Assembly (NCBI RefSeq): GCF_009928685.1
Contig: NZ_WWEO01000043.1
Coordinates: 727,006 to 791,005, forward strand
Direction: 5' to 3'
DNA: 64,000 nt
Source: Mucilaginibacter agri
GTDB taxonomy: Bacteria; Bacteroidota; Bacteroidia; Sphingobacteriales; Sphingobacteriaceae
Shown here: positions 1 through 7,669 of the stretch, one piece after another
Numbering within the stretch: position 1 is the first letter of the stretch
How the letters are laid out: each line of letters opens with the position of its first letter
Program-made: the position numbers and the translations under genes
Notes under the pieces: generated by a model
Databases searched by the model: none
What the model saw: the letters and a program-made list of their open reading frames with translations, nothing else
Told to the model about the DNA's origin: nothing

Positions 1-1
1 A

Positions 2-88
2 AGCGTTAAGATAGAAAGCGCTAAAAAAGAGCGCAAGGCAGGTTTCATGCCCAAATATATAAAGCGTTGGTTAAAGCACTGTAAATGA
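2..88 (+). CDS. C-terminal end of an unidentified protein (partial)
   Basis: An open frame enters from the left edge and ends at a TGA at 86-88, giving 28 residues that end in KAGFMPKYIKRWLKHCK. The tail is very basic (about ten Lys/Arg). It stops before the rpsT promoter, as expected of a real upstream gene in the same direction. I cannot identify a family from this fragment, and a chance open frame this short is possible. Confidence 0.4.
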   Translation, partial: SVKIESAKKERKAGFMPKYIKRWLKHCK

Positions 89-166
89 AAAGCTTTTTAA
101 TTTAGTCGAAATACGGTATCTTTGTGGGGCATAAGATAATACGCTTTAAAGTTTTTTCAAAAAGGA

Positions 167-197
167 TTTGATTTTAAAAATATTCGTCTTATATTTG
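167..197 (+). promoter_or_regulatory. rpsT promoter, Bacteroidota sigma-A type
   Basis: TTTG at 167-170 is followed after exactly 19 bp by TATATTTG at 190-197. This matches the Bacteroidota housekeeping consensus TTTG-N19-TAnnTTTG. Transcription would start near 201, leaving a leader of about 30 nt before the rpsT ATG at 232. A second -7-like box, TATCTTTG, at 117-124 has no matching -33 box. Confidence 0.8.
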
Positions 198-231
198 CAG
201 TCCGAAAAATAATAAAGAATACTTAGCTAAA

Positions 232-486
232 ATGGCAAATCATAAATCATCAATCAAAAGGATCAGAGCTAACGCTGCGAAGCGTCTACGCAACAGATAT
301 CAAGCTAAAACTACAAGAACCGCTATTAAGAAATTAAGAGGTTCTACTACAAAGGCAGATGCAACTCCGCTTTTGAGCAAGGTTATTTCTATGCTTGATC
401 GTTTAGCTAAGAAAAATGTGATCCACAAAAACAAAGCTTCGAACAATAAATCAAAGCTTACTAAGTTTGTTAACGGCTTAGCATAA
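232..486 (+). CDS. rpsT: 30S ribosomal protein S20
   Basis: This 84-residue, strongly basic protein has the usual size of bacterial S20 and its typical opening [22 protein letters not shown]20 is a primary 16S rRNA-binding protein of the small subunit, made of long helices, which fits the Lys/Arg/Ala-rich composition. The ATG lies about 30 nt downstream of a consensus promoter, and a strong terminator follows 25 bp after the stop, so the gene is probably transcribed alone. Start, end and identity are all secure. Confidence 0.97.
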   Translation: MANHKSSIKRIRANAAKRLRNRYQAKTTRTAIKKLRGSTTKADATPLLSKVISMLDRLAKKNVIHKNKASNNKSKLTKFVNGLA

Positions 487-510
487 GCTAAAACTAACCA
501 AATATACAAG

Positions 511-542
511 AGGGATAATGCCGCAAGCATTGTCCCTTTTTT
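511..542 (+). terminator. Rho-independent terminator of rpsT
   Basis: An 11-bp stem (511-521 with 527-537, one G-U pair) closes a five-base CGCAA loop and runs directly into a tract of six T. It ends 30 bp before the radC start and should separate the two genes. Confidence 0.9.
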
Positions 543-571
543 GTTGCCGCGAATTTTGATAACTTCCCCTC

Positions 572-1270
572 GTGGAAACATACGAAACCAAGATCAGCAT
601 TAAAGCCTGGGCCGAAGAAGACCGCCCCCGCGAAAAGCTGAACGCCCAAGGACGCCGGGCTTTAAGTGATGCCGAACTGATTGCTATACTGATCGGCTCG
701 GGCAACCGCGACGAGTCGGCCGTCGAACTCAGTAAGCGTATTTTACATCACTACGATAACGATCTTAATAAACTGGGTAAGGTTTCAGTAGCCGAACTTT
801 CTAAATTTAAGGGTATTGGCGAGGCCAAAGCTATTTCCATTATCGCAGCGCTCGAACTAGGGCGCCGCCGTGGCGAAACGGAGGCCAAAGTGCCGGATAT
901 TATCACTGGTAGTCGTTCGGCATGGCAAATACTGCGCCGCCATTTGGTTGATCTTAACCACGAAGAATTTTGGATATTGCTGCTTGGCCGCAACAACAAA
1001 GTGATTGGTAAAGAGTTGATCAGCAAAGGCGGCTTATCTGGCACGGTTGCCGACCCTAAGGTGATCTTTCATGTGGCTTTACAACACCAGGCATCATCCA
1101 TTATACTAGCACACAACCATCCCTCGGGCAATTTAAAACCCAGTCAGCAGGATATTGATCTAACTAAGAGATTATACCAGGCAGGAAAAATCCTGGAGAT
1201 CAATGTATTTGATCATTTAATTATTACAGATGAGGGGTTTCTGAGTTTTGCTGATGAGGGGTTATTGTAA
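572..1270 (+). CDS. radC: RadC family protein (UPF0758, JAB/MPN metalloprotease fold)
   Basis: The 232-residue protein has the RadC layout: an N-terminal helix-hairpin-helix region (about residues 30-100, with LSDAELIAILIGSG and KFKGIGEAKA) and a C-terminal JAB/MPN domain. The metal-binding motif is visible as H181-x-H183 within AHNHPSG, followed by D194. The biochemical role of RadC is unsettled; the old assignment to DNA repair is weak. Translation appears to start at a GTG (572), because the frame is closed by TAA at 560-562 and there is no ATG before METYETKISIKAW, which matches the usual RadC start. No promoter was recognised between the rpsT terminator and this gene. Confidence 0.93.
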   Translation: METYETKISIKAWAEEDRPREKLNAQGRRALSDAELIAILIGSGNRDESAVELSKRILHHYDNDLNKLGKVSVAELSKFKGIGEAKAISIIAALELGRRRGETEAKVPDIITGSRSAWQILRRHLVDLNHEEFWILLLGRNNKVIGKELISKGGLSGTVADPKVIFHVALQHQASSIILAHNHPSGNLKPSQQDIDLTKRLYQAGKILEINVFDHLIITDEGFLSFADEGLL

Positions 1271-1286
1271 AATGTAGGGTTTTTCA

Positions 1287-1394
1287 TTCCCCTCTCGAGA
1301 GGGGTTAGGGGTGTGTTCTTTCGACAAGTTAATGCCGCGGAAACACACCCCTGTCAACACACATCCCGCCGCGCCCCCTAGAGAGGGGGATTGG
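1287..1394. repeat. Interspersed palindromic element (CCCCTCTC type)
   Basis: The gap after radC holds a perfect palindrome CCCCTCTCGAGAGGGG (1289-1304), then AGGGGTGTGTT (1307-1317) whose reverse complement lies at 1342-1352, and a final CCCCCTAGAGAGGGGG-like palindrome near 1375-1390. Similar GC-rich hairpins occur at 6930-6958 and 12869-12888 in this window. It codes for nothing recognisable and may act as a terminator for radC. Confidence 0.65.
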
Positions 1395-1450
1395 TTGTAT
1401 GGTAATTTTCCGTCAGTCAAATCGTTAGGTAACAAACCAAACTTTATATC

Positions 1451-1822
1451 ATGAAACTTTCAAACCACGTGTTTAATGTTGGCCTATTAATTTGCCTTTT
1501 GCCCTTAGCGCTTGCTTTTACAAAGAATTCAAAGGTTAATCATGCATACAAACCATCAACAGATACGATTATTCCACCCAGGTTTGAAACAGACACGTTG
1601 AAGTTTTTGGCATCCGATTCTACAGTGGTTGATAAAGATCAGCACACAGTTAGGTTATATGGCAAAGCCTGTATTACCAATAGTTCAACGCGTGTTAATG
1701 CCGATTACATTGAATATAATACCGATGAGAAGATAGGCACAGCAAAGGGCAATGTGATTTTGTACGATATCGGCGAAAATGTTATGGCTAAATCATCTGA
1801 GGCTGTGCTTAGTTTGAAGTAG
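1451..1822 (+). CDS. LptA/OstA-like periplasmic protein
   Basis: The 123-residue product starts with a signal peptide (MKLSNHVFNVGLLICLLPLA, cut near residue 22). From about residue 60 it has the repetitive beta-strand pattern of the OstA/LptA fold: VRLYGKACITNSSTRVNADYI, then IEYNTDEKIGTAKGNVILYD. OstA-like domains form beta-jellyrolls that carry lipopolysaccharide across the periplasm. This protein has room for only a few such repeats, so it is either a minimal LptA-like protein or an accessory one; family membership is inferred from the pattern. It stands alone between two repeat elements. Whether it is the essential LptA cannot be told. Confidence 0.7.
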   Translation: MKLSNHVFNVGLLICLLPLALAFTKNSKVNHAYKPSTDTIIPPRFETDTLKFLASDSTVVDKDQHTVRLYGKACITNSSTRVNADYIEYNTDEKIGTAKGNVILYDIGENVMAKSSEAVLSLK

Positions 1823-1826
1823 GATC

Positions 1827-1950
1827 CAGCGCTGTCGCAAGTTTAGCGAAGCGTAACTTGTGAATAAATCTATTATAAGCTTCCAGCTTACGTAAGGTGA
1901 AACCTTACTTCCTAATTACCACAGGTTGGAAACCTGCGGTAGCAGTTAAG
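1827..1950. repeat. Noncoding element made of short tri-loop hairpins
   Basis: Four short inverted repeats follow each other: CAAGTT/AACTTG (1838-1843 and 1855-1860), AAGCT-ttc-AGCTT (1877-1889), GTAAGGT-gaa-ACCTTAC (1892-1908) and CAGGTT-gga-AACCTG (1922-1936). The last three share a three-base loop. No protein is encoded here. It looks like a dispersed element rather than a pheT leader, since the pheT promoter lies downstream of it. Confidence 0.6.
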
Positions 1951-2057
1951 TATTGGGCAAAAGGATTAGATTGAGTAATTTGAAGGAGCTTTTTAAAGCC
2001 CTTTGTAAAAAGCATCTTCACATCTGCATATTTTCACATCTGCACATCAAAAAATTC

Positions 2058-2065
2058 TATCTTTG
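2058..2065 (+). promoter_or_regulatory. pheT -7 promoter box
   Basis: TATCTTTG fits the Bacteroidota -7 consensus TAnnTTTG and lies 19 nt before the pheT ATG at 2085. No clear TTTG lies 19 bp upstream; that stretch instead contains a repeated CACATCTGCA motif (about 2020-2047). The box supports the start at 2085 over the longer reading from 1953. Confidence 0.6.
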
Positions 2066-2084
2066 CCGATTATCATCACATCAA

Positions 2085-4484
2085 ATGAAGATATCTTATA
2101 ATTGGCTTAAAGAATTTATACAAACAGATAAAACGCCGGCTGAAATTTCACAGATCCTAACCAGCACCGGTTTGGAGGTGGAAAGCCTGGAAAAGGTACA
2201 GGCTATTCCGGGTGGACTGGAAGGCCTTGTAATTGGTTATGTTAAAGATTGTGCCCAGCACCCCAATGCCGACCGTTTACGTGTTACCCACGTTGACGTA
2301 GGCGCTGGCGAAGACCTGCAGATTGTTTGCGGAGCACCCAACGTGGCTGCCGGGCAAAAAGTAGTTGTTGCCGTTGTAGGTACAACCGTTTATCCAACAC
2401 ACGGCGAACCATTTAAAATAGCGAAATCAAAGATCAGGGGAGAGGTATCCGAAGGGATGATATGTGCCGACGACGAGATTGGCTTGGGCGAGTCGCACGA
2501 GGGTATTATGGTATTACCAGAAACAGCAGTAGTTGGCACATTGGCTAAAGATTACTTCAGCCTGAACGACGATTACATGTACGAGATCGGTTTAACGCCA
2601 AACCGTGCTGACGCTGCATCGCACTTGGGCACTGCCCGCGATGTTGCCGCCTACCTGCGTACGCACATCACCAAACCCGATGTTTCTGCGTTTGCAGTAG
2701 ACAATAATGACCTGGTTATCCCGGTTGAGGTTGAAAGTAAGGCGGCTATCCGTTATAGCAGCTTAACTATTTCGGGCATCAAAGTTGGCGAATCACCAAA
2801 ATGGTTGAAAGAACGTTTGGCTGTAATTGGCGTACGTTCTATCAATAACGTGGTGGATGTTACCAACTATGTATTGCACGATCTTGGCCAGCCATTGCAT
2901 GCTTTTGATGCCGATAAAATTACCGGCAGCAAGGTTATTGTAAAAACAGTGGCCGAGGGAACTCCATTTGTAACGCTCGATGGAGTAGAGCGCAAGCTGA
3001 ATGCCGACGACCTGATGATTTGCAATACAGAGGAACCAATGTGTATTGCAGGTGTATTTGGTGGTTTAACGTCTGGCGTAAGCGATGAAACTACCAGCAT
3101 ACTTTTAGAGAGCGCTTACTTTAACCCGGTTTCTGTACGTAAAACATCGAAAAGATTTGGGTTGAAAACTGATTCATCTTTCCGTTTCGAGCGTGGTACC
3201 GACCCGGACATGACGGTGTTTGCTTTAAAGCGTGCAGCCCTTTTAATTAAGGAAGTGGCAGGCGGAAGTATTTCATCCGACATATCCGACATATACCCGG
3301 CGAAAGCTGAGGCCTTCCAAGTGGAGTTTGGCTATAAAAATGCCGTTCGCCTGATAGGTAAAGATATCCCTGCTGCCGAGATCAAGGCGATTATTGAAGC
3401 CTTGGATATCAAAGTAGAAGAAGAGAGCGCAGAAGGCTTATTATTAGCTGTGCCGGCATACCGTGTTGATGTTACCCGCGAGGTTGACGTAATTGAGGAA
3501 GTGCTGCGTATTTATGGCTATAACAATATCGAAATCCCAACGCAGATCAGAGCTTCGTTAATTACATCGGGTAAGCCTGAGCGTGATACTGTTCAGCGTG
3601 TTATTTCTGAGCTGTTGACTGCCAATGGTTTTAACGAAATGCTGGCTAACTCATTAACCAGCTCGAGCTATGCTACTGATCTGGAGCATGCAGTTAAAAT
3701 TTTAAACCCGTTAAGCAGCGATTTGGATATTATGCGCCAAACATTACTGTTTTCGGGCTTAGAGGCTGTTGCACATAACCAAAACCGTCGTAATGCTAAT
3801 GTTAAGCTTTACGAATTTGGTAAAGTATACAGCGTTAAAGAAGATAAATATACCGAGAGCCGTCAGCTTTCATTGTTTATCAGTGGTGCAAACCAGGGCG
3901 AACAATGGGGACACAAGCAAGAGCAGGTGTCGTTCTATCACCTGAAAGGTGCCATTGACGAATTGGTTGACCGCCTGAACCTTAACGATTACAGTGTTGA
4001 AGACGTAGCCGATGACGAATTAGCTTACGGTTTGCAATACAACTATCGTGGCGGTAAAACGCTGGTGAAATTTGGTTCGGTACAGGCTCCGGCATTGAAA
4101 AAGGCTGATGTGGAGAAAGAAGTTTTCTTCGCGGTGTTCAATTTCGATCTGATCTTGCAGTTAGTTCAAAAAAATAAGATCACTTACCAGGAGGTATCCA
4201 AATTCCCGGCAGTGAGACGCGACCTTTCGATGCTGGTTGATAAGGCAGTAACCTTTAACCAACTGAAGCTGATAGCTCAAAAAACAGAGCGCAAATTGTT
4301 GAAGGAAGTGAACGTGTTCGACGTTTACCAGGGCGATAAACTGCCGGCGGGAAAAAAATCGTACGCACTGAGCTTTATTCTACAAGACGAGGACAAAACG
4401 CTCACCGACAAGGCTATCGAGGGTATAATGCAGAAATTAATTTATAACTTAGGAAAAGAAGCAGGAGCGGAAATCAGGAAATAG
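2085..4484 (+). CDS. pheT: Phenylalanine--tRNA ligase beta subunit
   Basis: PheT pairs with PheS to form the (alpha-beta)2 enzyme that charges tRNA-Phe in the cytoplasm. The 799-residue length is normal for the family. Visible parts in order are an N-terminal MKISYNWLKEFI, an EMAP-type tRNA-binding domain (about residues 40-155, GYVKDCAQHPNADRL), the B3/B4 editing region containing GQPLHAFDADKI, the B5 region and catalytic-like core (SSFRFERGTDPDMT), and a C-terminal ferredoxin-fold anticodon-binding domain (KFPAVRRDLSMLVDK). I start it at ATG 2085 because homologues begin MKISYNWL and a -7 box lies just upstream; the frame is open back to 1953 but that extension overlaps the promoter. pheS is not in this window, so the subunits are encoded apart, as is common in this phylum. 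Confidence 0.96.
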   Translation: MKISYNWLKEFIQTDKTPAEISQILTSTGLEVESLEKVQAIPGGLEGLVIGYVKDCAQHPNADRLRVTHVDVGAGEDLQIVCGAPNVAAGQKVVVAVVGTTVYPTHGEPFKIAKSKIRGEVSEGMICADDEIGLGESHEGIMVLPETAVVGTLAKDYFSLNDDYMYEIGLTPNRADAASHLGTARDVAAYLRTHITKPDVSAFAVDNNDLVIPVEVESKAAIRYSSLTISGIKVGESPKWLKERLAVIGVRSINNVVDVTNYVLHDLGQPLHAFDADKITGSKVIVKTVAEGTPFVTLDGVERKLNADDLMICNTEEPMCIAGVFGGLTSGVSDETTSILLESAYFNPVSVRKTSKRFGLKTDSSFRFERGTDPDMTVFALKRAALLIKEVAGGSISSDISDIYPAKAEAFQVEFGYKNAVRLIGKDIPAAEIKAIIEALDIKVEEESAEGLLLAVPAYRVDVTREVDVIEEVLRIYGYNNIEIPTQIRASLITSGKPERDTVQRVISELLTANGFNEMLANSLTSSSYATDLEHAVKILNPLSSDLDIMRQTLLFSGLEAVAHNQNRRNANVKLYEFGKVYSVKEDKYTESRQLSLFISGANQGEQWGHKQEQVSFYHLKGAIDELVDRLNLNDYSVEDVADDELAYGLQYNYRGGKTLVKFGSVQAPALKKADVEKEVFFAVFNFDLILQLVQKNKITYQEVSKFPAVRRDLSMLVDKAVTFNQLKLIAQKTERKLLKEVNVFDVYQGDKLPAGKKSYALSFILQDEDKTLTDKAIEGIMQKLIYNLGKEAGAEIRK

Positions 4485-4561
4485 TTTGAGATGGGCAAAA
4501 TATTCAATCCGTATTGCTGTTTTGAATGAACCCGAATATCTGAAATCCGAAACAAAGAAGC

Positions 4562-4852
4562 ATGCCATCAGTAGCCGAACAGTTATTAGCAGTCACAGAG
4601 AAAGCCGAGCGTTTAATAGAACTTTGTAGTATTTTGCAGGAAGAAAACGACCTGCTTAAACGCGAACGCGAAGAGTTGAATACTGTCATAAAAGAGAGCA
4701 AAGGCAAGCATGTTGAGCTGGAAGAAAAGCTTCGTGTATTGAAAATGGCTAAGTCATTTTCAGATACTAATGAAAAAAGCCTTGACATCAAGCAAAAAAT
4801 TAACGAATTTGTGCAGGAAATTGATAAGTGTATTGTGTTGCTGAAGAAGTAA
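4562..4852 (+). CDS. Small coiled-coil protein upstream of zapA
   Basis: The 96-residue product is almost wholly alpha-helical coiled coil: heptad-like runs such as ILQEENDLLKREREELNTVI and HVELEEKLRVLKMAKSF, no signal peptide and no membrane segment. Its stop is 22 bp before zapA on the same strand, so the two are probably co-transcribed with pheT (77 bp upstream). By position and build it may be a ZapB-like partner of ZapA at the cell-division ring. That is inference; the sequence alone shows only a short soluble coiled coil. Confidence 0.75.
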   Translation: MPSVAEQLLAVTEKAERLIELCSILQEENDLLKREREELNTVIKESKGKHVELEEKLRVLKMAKSFSDTNEKSLDIKQKINEFVQEIDKCIVLLKK

Positions 4853-4874
4853 CGCAAAAAAGTGAACAAGCTCA

Positions 4875-5165
4875 ATGGGAGAAATCTCCATAAAAATAAA
4901 TATTGCTGACAGAGTTTACCCCTTAAAGGTAAGCATGGAAGAAGAGGAAATAATACGCAGGGCTGCTAAGCTGATCAACGATCGCCTGAAAGAATATCAG
5001 GAGAACTATGCAGTTAGAGATAAGCAAGATTTGCTTTCAATGGCGGTATTGCATTATGCAACAGCATCATTAAAGGCAGAGCGTAAAGTAACGGACGAGG
5101 ATACGCAAGTAGCCGATAACGTGTACAAACTGGACCAGTTATTGACCAATTTTTTCTCTAAGTAA
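4875..5165 (+). CDS. zapA: Cell division protein ZapA
   Basis: The 96-residue length and pattern fit ZapA, a cytoplasmic protein that bundles FtsZ filaments at midcell. The N-terminal globular part opens GEISIKINIADRVYPLKV, then EEEEIIRRAAKLINDRLKEY, the typical ZapA start. The second half (QDLLSMAVLHYATASLKAER) leads into the helix used for tetramer formation. It follows the coiled-coil gene by 22 bp and is directly followed by a probable 6S RNA gene, the same neighbour zapA has in enterobacteria. Confidence 0.9.
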   Translation: MGEISIKINIADRVYPLKVSMEEEEIIRRAAKLINDRLKEYQENYAVRDKQDLLSMAVLHYATASLKAERKVTDEDTQVADNVYKLDQLLTNFFSK

Positions 5166-5189
5166 TAACGTTCTTATACACAAAAAGAG

Positions 5190-5344
5190 CAACATTTAAC
5201 CGCGGTTAAATTTGAAGTTTCACGATTAAAAAGGAAGTGCTGTACGATTATCGGACCAGTGGCAGGTGCATAATGCCATGATGTCCCAATGATAGCAGCG
5301 TTTTTTTGCATTGATGACACTTGAAATTTACTTGCGGTTTTTTT
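5190..5344 (+). ncRNA. ssrS: Probable 6S RNA
   Basis: The zapA-rny gap folds as one long rod with a large internal bubble, the hallmark of 6S RNA, which binds the RNA polymerase housekeeping holoenzyme by imitating an open promoter. The closing stem pairs AACCGC 5198-5203 with GCGGTT 5334-5339, AAATTT 5208-5213 with 5324-5329, and 5215-5218 with 5319-5322. An open bubble of roughly 18 nt on each side follows (5219-5238 and 5300-5318). The apical arm pairs GCTG 5239-5242 with CAGC 5296-5299, 5247-5254 with 5286-5293, and TGGCA 5260-5264 with TGCCA 5274-5278, with a nine-base loop. A T-run at 5338-5344 ends it. A 6S type (6S-Flavo) is known in this phylum, and zapA-6S adjacency is known in enterobacteria. 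Ends are approximate; no covariance search was run. Confidence 0.72.
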
Positions 5345-5363
5345 ATATATACATATAACCATT

Positions 5364-6926
5364 ATGAACATACTCTATATCATCATCGGACTGTTAATAG
5401 GCGCCTTCATCGGCATTGCCATCGGCCGATTTCTTCTACGGAAGCTATTTAAAGAACAGGAAACATCAGCTCAAAATAAAGTAAAGAAGATTTTAAAGGA
5501 TGCGGAAAACAACGCCGAGATCCTGAAAAAGAACAAGCTGCTGGAAGCAAAAGAGAAATTTTTGCAATTGAAAGCTGAGCACGAGCAGGAAGTTAATTCT
5601 AAAAATAACAGCCTCAATCAACGCGAAAACTCTTTAAAACAGAAAGAGCAATCATTAAACTCTAAACTGGAGAACGCTAACCGCCGCGATGCGGAGGTTG
5701 ACAACGTGCGTAAAAACCTGGAGCGCCAAACCGAGGCTGCTGTTAAAAAGCAGGAAGAGGTTGAGCATTTAAAACAACAACACTTACAACAACTGGAAAC
5801 CATTGCAGGCATCAGCGCCGAAGAAGCAAAAAACCAGCTTGTAGACAACCTGCGCGAAGAGGCTCGTACTAAGGCCATGATGCAGATCAAAGATATTGTT
5901 GATGAGGCTAAGCTAACCGCTACCAAAGAGGCGAAAAAAGTGGTTATTCAAACCATTCAGCGTACTGCTACGGAAAGTGCTATCGAGAATACGGTTTCTA
6001 TCTTCAACATCGAAAACGACGAGATCAAAGGCCGTATCATCGGTCGCGAAGGTCGTAACATCCGTGCGCTGGAAGCAGCAACCGGTATCGAGATTATTGT
6101 TGACGATACGCCGGAAGCAATTATCCTTTCTGGTTTCGATCCGGTTCGTCGTGAAATTGCGCGTTTGGCCATGCACCGTTTGGTAACAGATGGGCGTATC
6201 CACCCGGCACGTATCGAAGAGGTAGTGGCTAAAACCAAAAAGCAAATTGAGGAAGAGATTGTAGAGATTGGCGAGCGTACCGTGATAGATTTAGGTATCC
6301 ACGGCCTGCATCCGGAGCTGATCCGCATGGTGGGACGTATGCGTTACCGTTCGTCTTACGGCCAGAACCTGTTACAGCACTCTCGCGAGGTAGCTAACTT
6401 CTGTGCTACTATGGCTGCCGAATTAGGGTTAAATGTAAAACTGGCTAAACGTGCCGGCTTACTGCATGATATTGGTAAAGTGCCTGATGATAACCCGGAA
6501 TTGCCACACGCAATTTTAGGTATGCAATTGGCCGAGAAATATAAAGAGCATCCGGAAGTTTGCAATGCAATCGGTGCTCACCACGACGAGATCGAAATGA
6601 CTTCAATGATTTCGCCAATTATTCAGGCTTGTGATGCTATATCTGGTGCCCGCCCTGGCGCACGCCGCGAGGTGGTAGAAAGCTATATCAAGCGTTTAAA
6701 AGAGCTGGAAGAACTTGCTCTGTCATATCCTGGTGTAGAGAAAACATTCGCAATACAAGCCGGTCGCGAGCTGCGCGTAGTGGTTGAAAGCGAAAAAATA
6801 AGCGATGCGCAATCTGAAATACTGGCAGCAGATATTTCAAACCGTATCCAAACCGAGATGACTTATCCGGGCCAGATCAAAGTTACCGTGATCAGGGAAA
6901 CCCGTTCGGTAGCGTTTGCTAAGTAA
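5364..6926 (+). CDS. rny: Ribonuclease Y
   Basis: RNase Y is a membrane-anchored endoribonuclease that starts mRNA decay. The 520-residue protein has the standard order: one N-terminal membrane helix (about residues 3-25, [21 protein letters not shown]), a long coiled coil (about 30-170), a KH RNA-binding domain with [12 protein letters not shown] (about 222-233), and an HD phosphohydrolase domain with the metal-binding His in LLQHSREV (about 335) and the HD pair in AGLLHDIGK (about 366). All expected motifs are intact. The ATG follows the 6S-type RNA terminator by about 20 bp, so it may have its own promoter in that gap. A small palindromic element follows the stop. Confidence 0.96.
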   Translation: MNILYIIIGLLIGAFIGIAIGRFLLRKLFKEQETSAQNKVKKILKDAENNAEILKKNKLLEAKEKFLQLKAEHEQEVNSKNNSLNQRENSLKQKEQSLNSKLENANRRDAEVDNVRKNLERQTEAAVKKQEEVEHLKQQHLQQLETIAGISAEEAKNQLVDNLREEARTKAMMQIKDIVDEAKLTATKEAKKVVIQTIQRTATESAIENTVSIFNIENDEIKGRIIGREGRNIRALEAATGIEIIVDDTPEAIILSGFDPVRREIARLAMHRLVTDGRIHPARIEEVVAKTKKQIEEEIVEIGERTVIDLGIHGLHPELIRMVGRMRYRSSYGQNLLQHSREVANFCATMAAELGLNVKLAKRAGLLHDIGKVPDDNPELPHAILGMQLAEKYKEHPEVCNAIGAHHDEIEMTSMISPIIQACDAISGARPGARREVVESYIKRLKELEELALSYPGVEKTFAIQAGRELRVVVESEKISDAQSEILAADISNRIQTEMTYPGQIKVTVIRETRSVAFAK

Positions 6927-6929
6927 GAT

Positions 6930-6958
6930 TTCTCCAAACCTCTCCAAAGGGGAGGCTT
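6930..6958. repeat. CCTCTCC-AAA-GGGGAGG hairpin after rny
   Basis: A seven-base-pair stem (6939-6945 with 6949-6955, one G-T pair) with an AAA loop, preceded by a second TCTCCAAA unit. It belongs to the same GC-rich hairpin type as 1287-1394 and 12869-12888. It sits 12 bp after the rny stop and may help end its transcript, but no T-run follows. Confidence 0.55.
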
Positions 6959-6988
6959 AAAGAATATTTTGATACAAAACATTAAGTA

Positions 6989-7507
6989 TTGAAACCAAAT
7001 ACAAAAACTTCTTCTAAAAACATCAGTGGGGCCCAGCGCCCCATTGATGTTTATTTTACACTGTATAACCAGCAATATCCATCTGTTCGCGAAAAGTTGA
7101 TATTAGCTATTATTTTGTTGGCGCTTTATTTCGGGCTAATGGGGCTGATATGGATCATACCATTTCCGCATCCCAACTGGATGGGTAGTTATAAAGACTA
7201 CTTTAGCTGGGCCTCCTTTTATATTGCGGGTATGGTGTACTACTGGTATAAGCAGTCGCCAATCTTATCTTACTTCCTGCTGATCATTCTGTTTGCTTTT
7301 TCGTATGGTGCGTCGCAACTGGCAGAAATGGGCGCGCTGGTTGGCCCGCCGGTATGGACTATTTGCGGTCCGATAGTGATAGCGGCGTTGATTACTTTTT
7401 ATATGGTTACCAAAAAGCGTAACGGTGTTCCGTTTATAAACAGTATGCTCCGAATGCCTGTATGGTTGGTTGGTTTCCTTGGGAAAAAGCTCGGTGTTAA
7501 GTTTTAA
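6989..7507 (+). CDS. Unidentified polytopic membrane protein
   Basis: The 172-residue product has four probable membrane helices (about residues 38-58, 72-88, 92-110 and 120-140) and basic cytoplasmic ends. The front part, IDVYFTLYNQQYPSVREKL, then a helix with GLIWIIPFPHP, has a layout loosely like Mpo1/DUF962 membrane proteins, but the expected early histidine is missing, so I do not assign it. The only possible early start is TTG at 6989; the first internal ATG would remove the first helix. It follows rny by 62 bp on the same strand. Confidence 0.65.
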   Translation: MKPNTKTSSKNISGAQRPIDVYFTLYNQQYPSVREKLILAIILLALYFGLMGLIWIIPFPHPNWMGSYKDYFSWASFYIAGMVYYWYKQSPILSYFLLIILFAFSYGASQLAEMGALVGPPVWTICGPIVIAALITFYMVTKKRNGVPFINSMLRMPVWLVGFLGKKLGVKF

Positions 7508-7669
7508 ACAACATAAGGACGTGTATTTATTAATCTCAAACTAAAGTAGTTAACCCTTAGTTATTGAAATTATTGTTAAGTATAAGTTCAATCAATGTAT
7601 AAAACATAATCATGTGTTAACATTGGCTTAATATTATTAGAGAACCTTTGTGCTCAAATTGAACACAAA

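Noticed and set aside
1953..2084. N-terminal extension of pheT
   Set aside because: It would overlap the -7 box and repeated CACATCTGCA sequence, and PheT proteins begin MKISYNWL.
5174..5371. Minus-strand open frame over the zapA-rny gap
   Set aside because: The gap is better explained by a structured RNA; the frame has no protein-like pattern.
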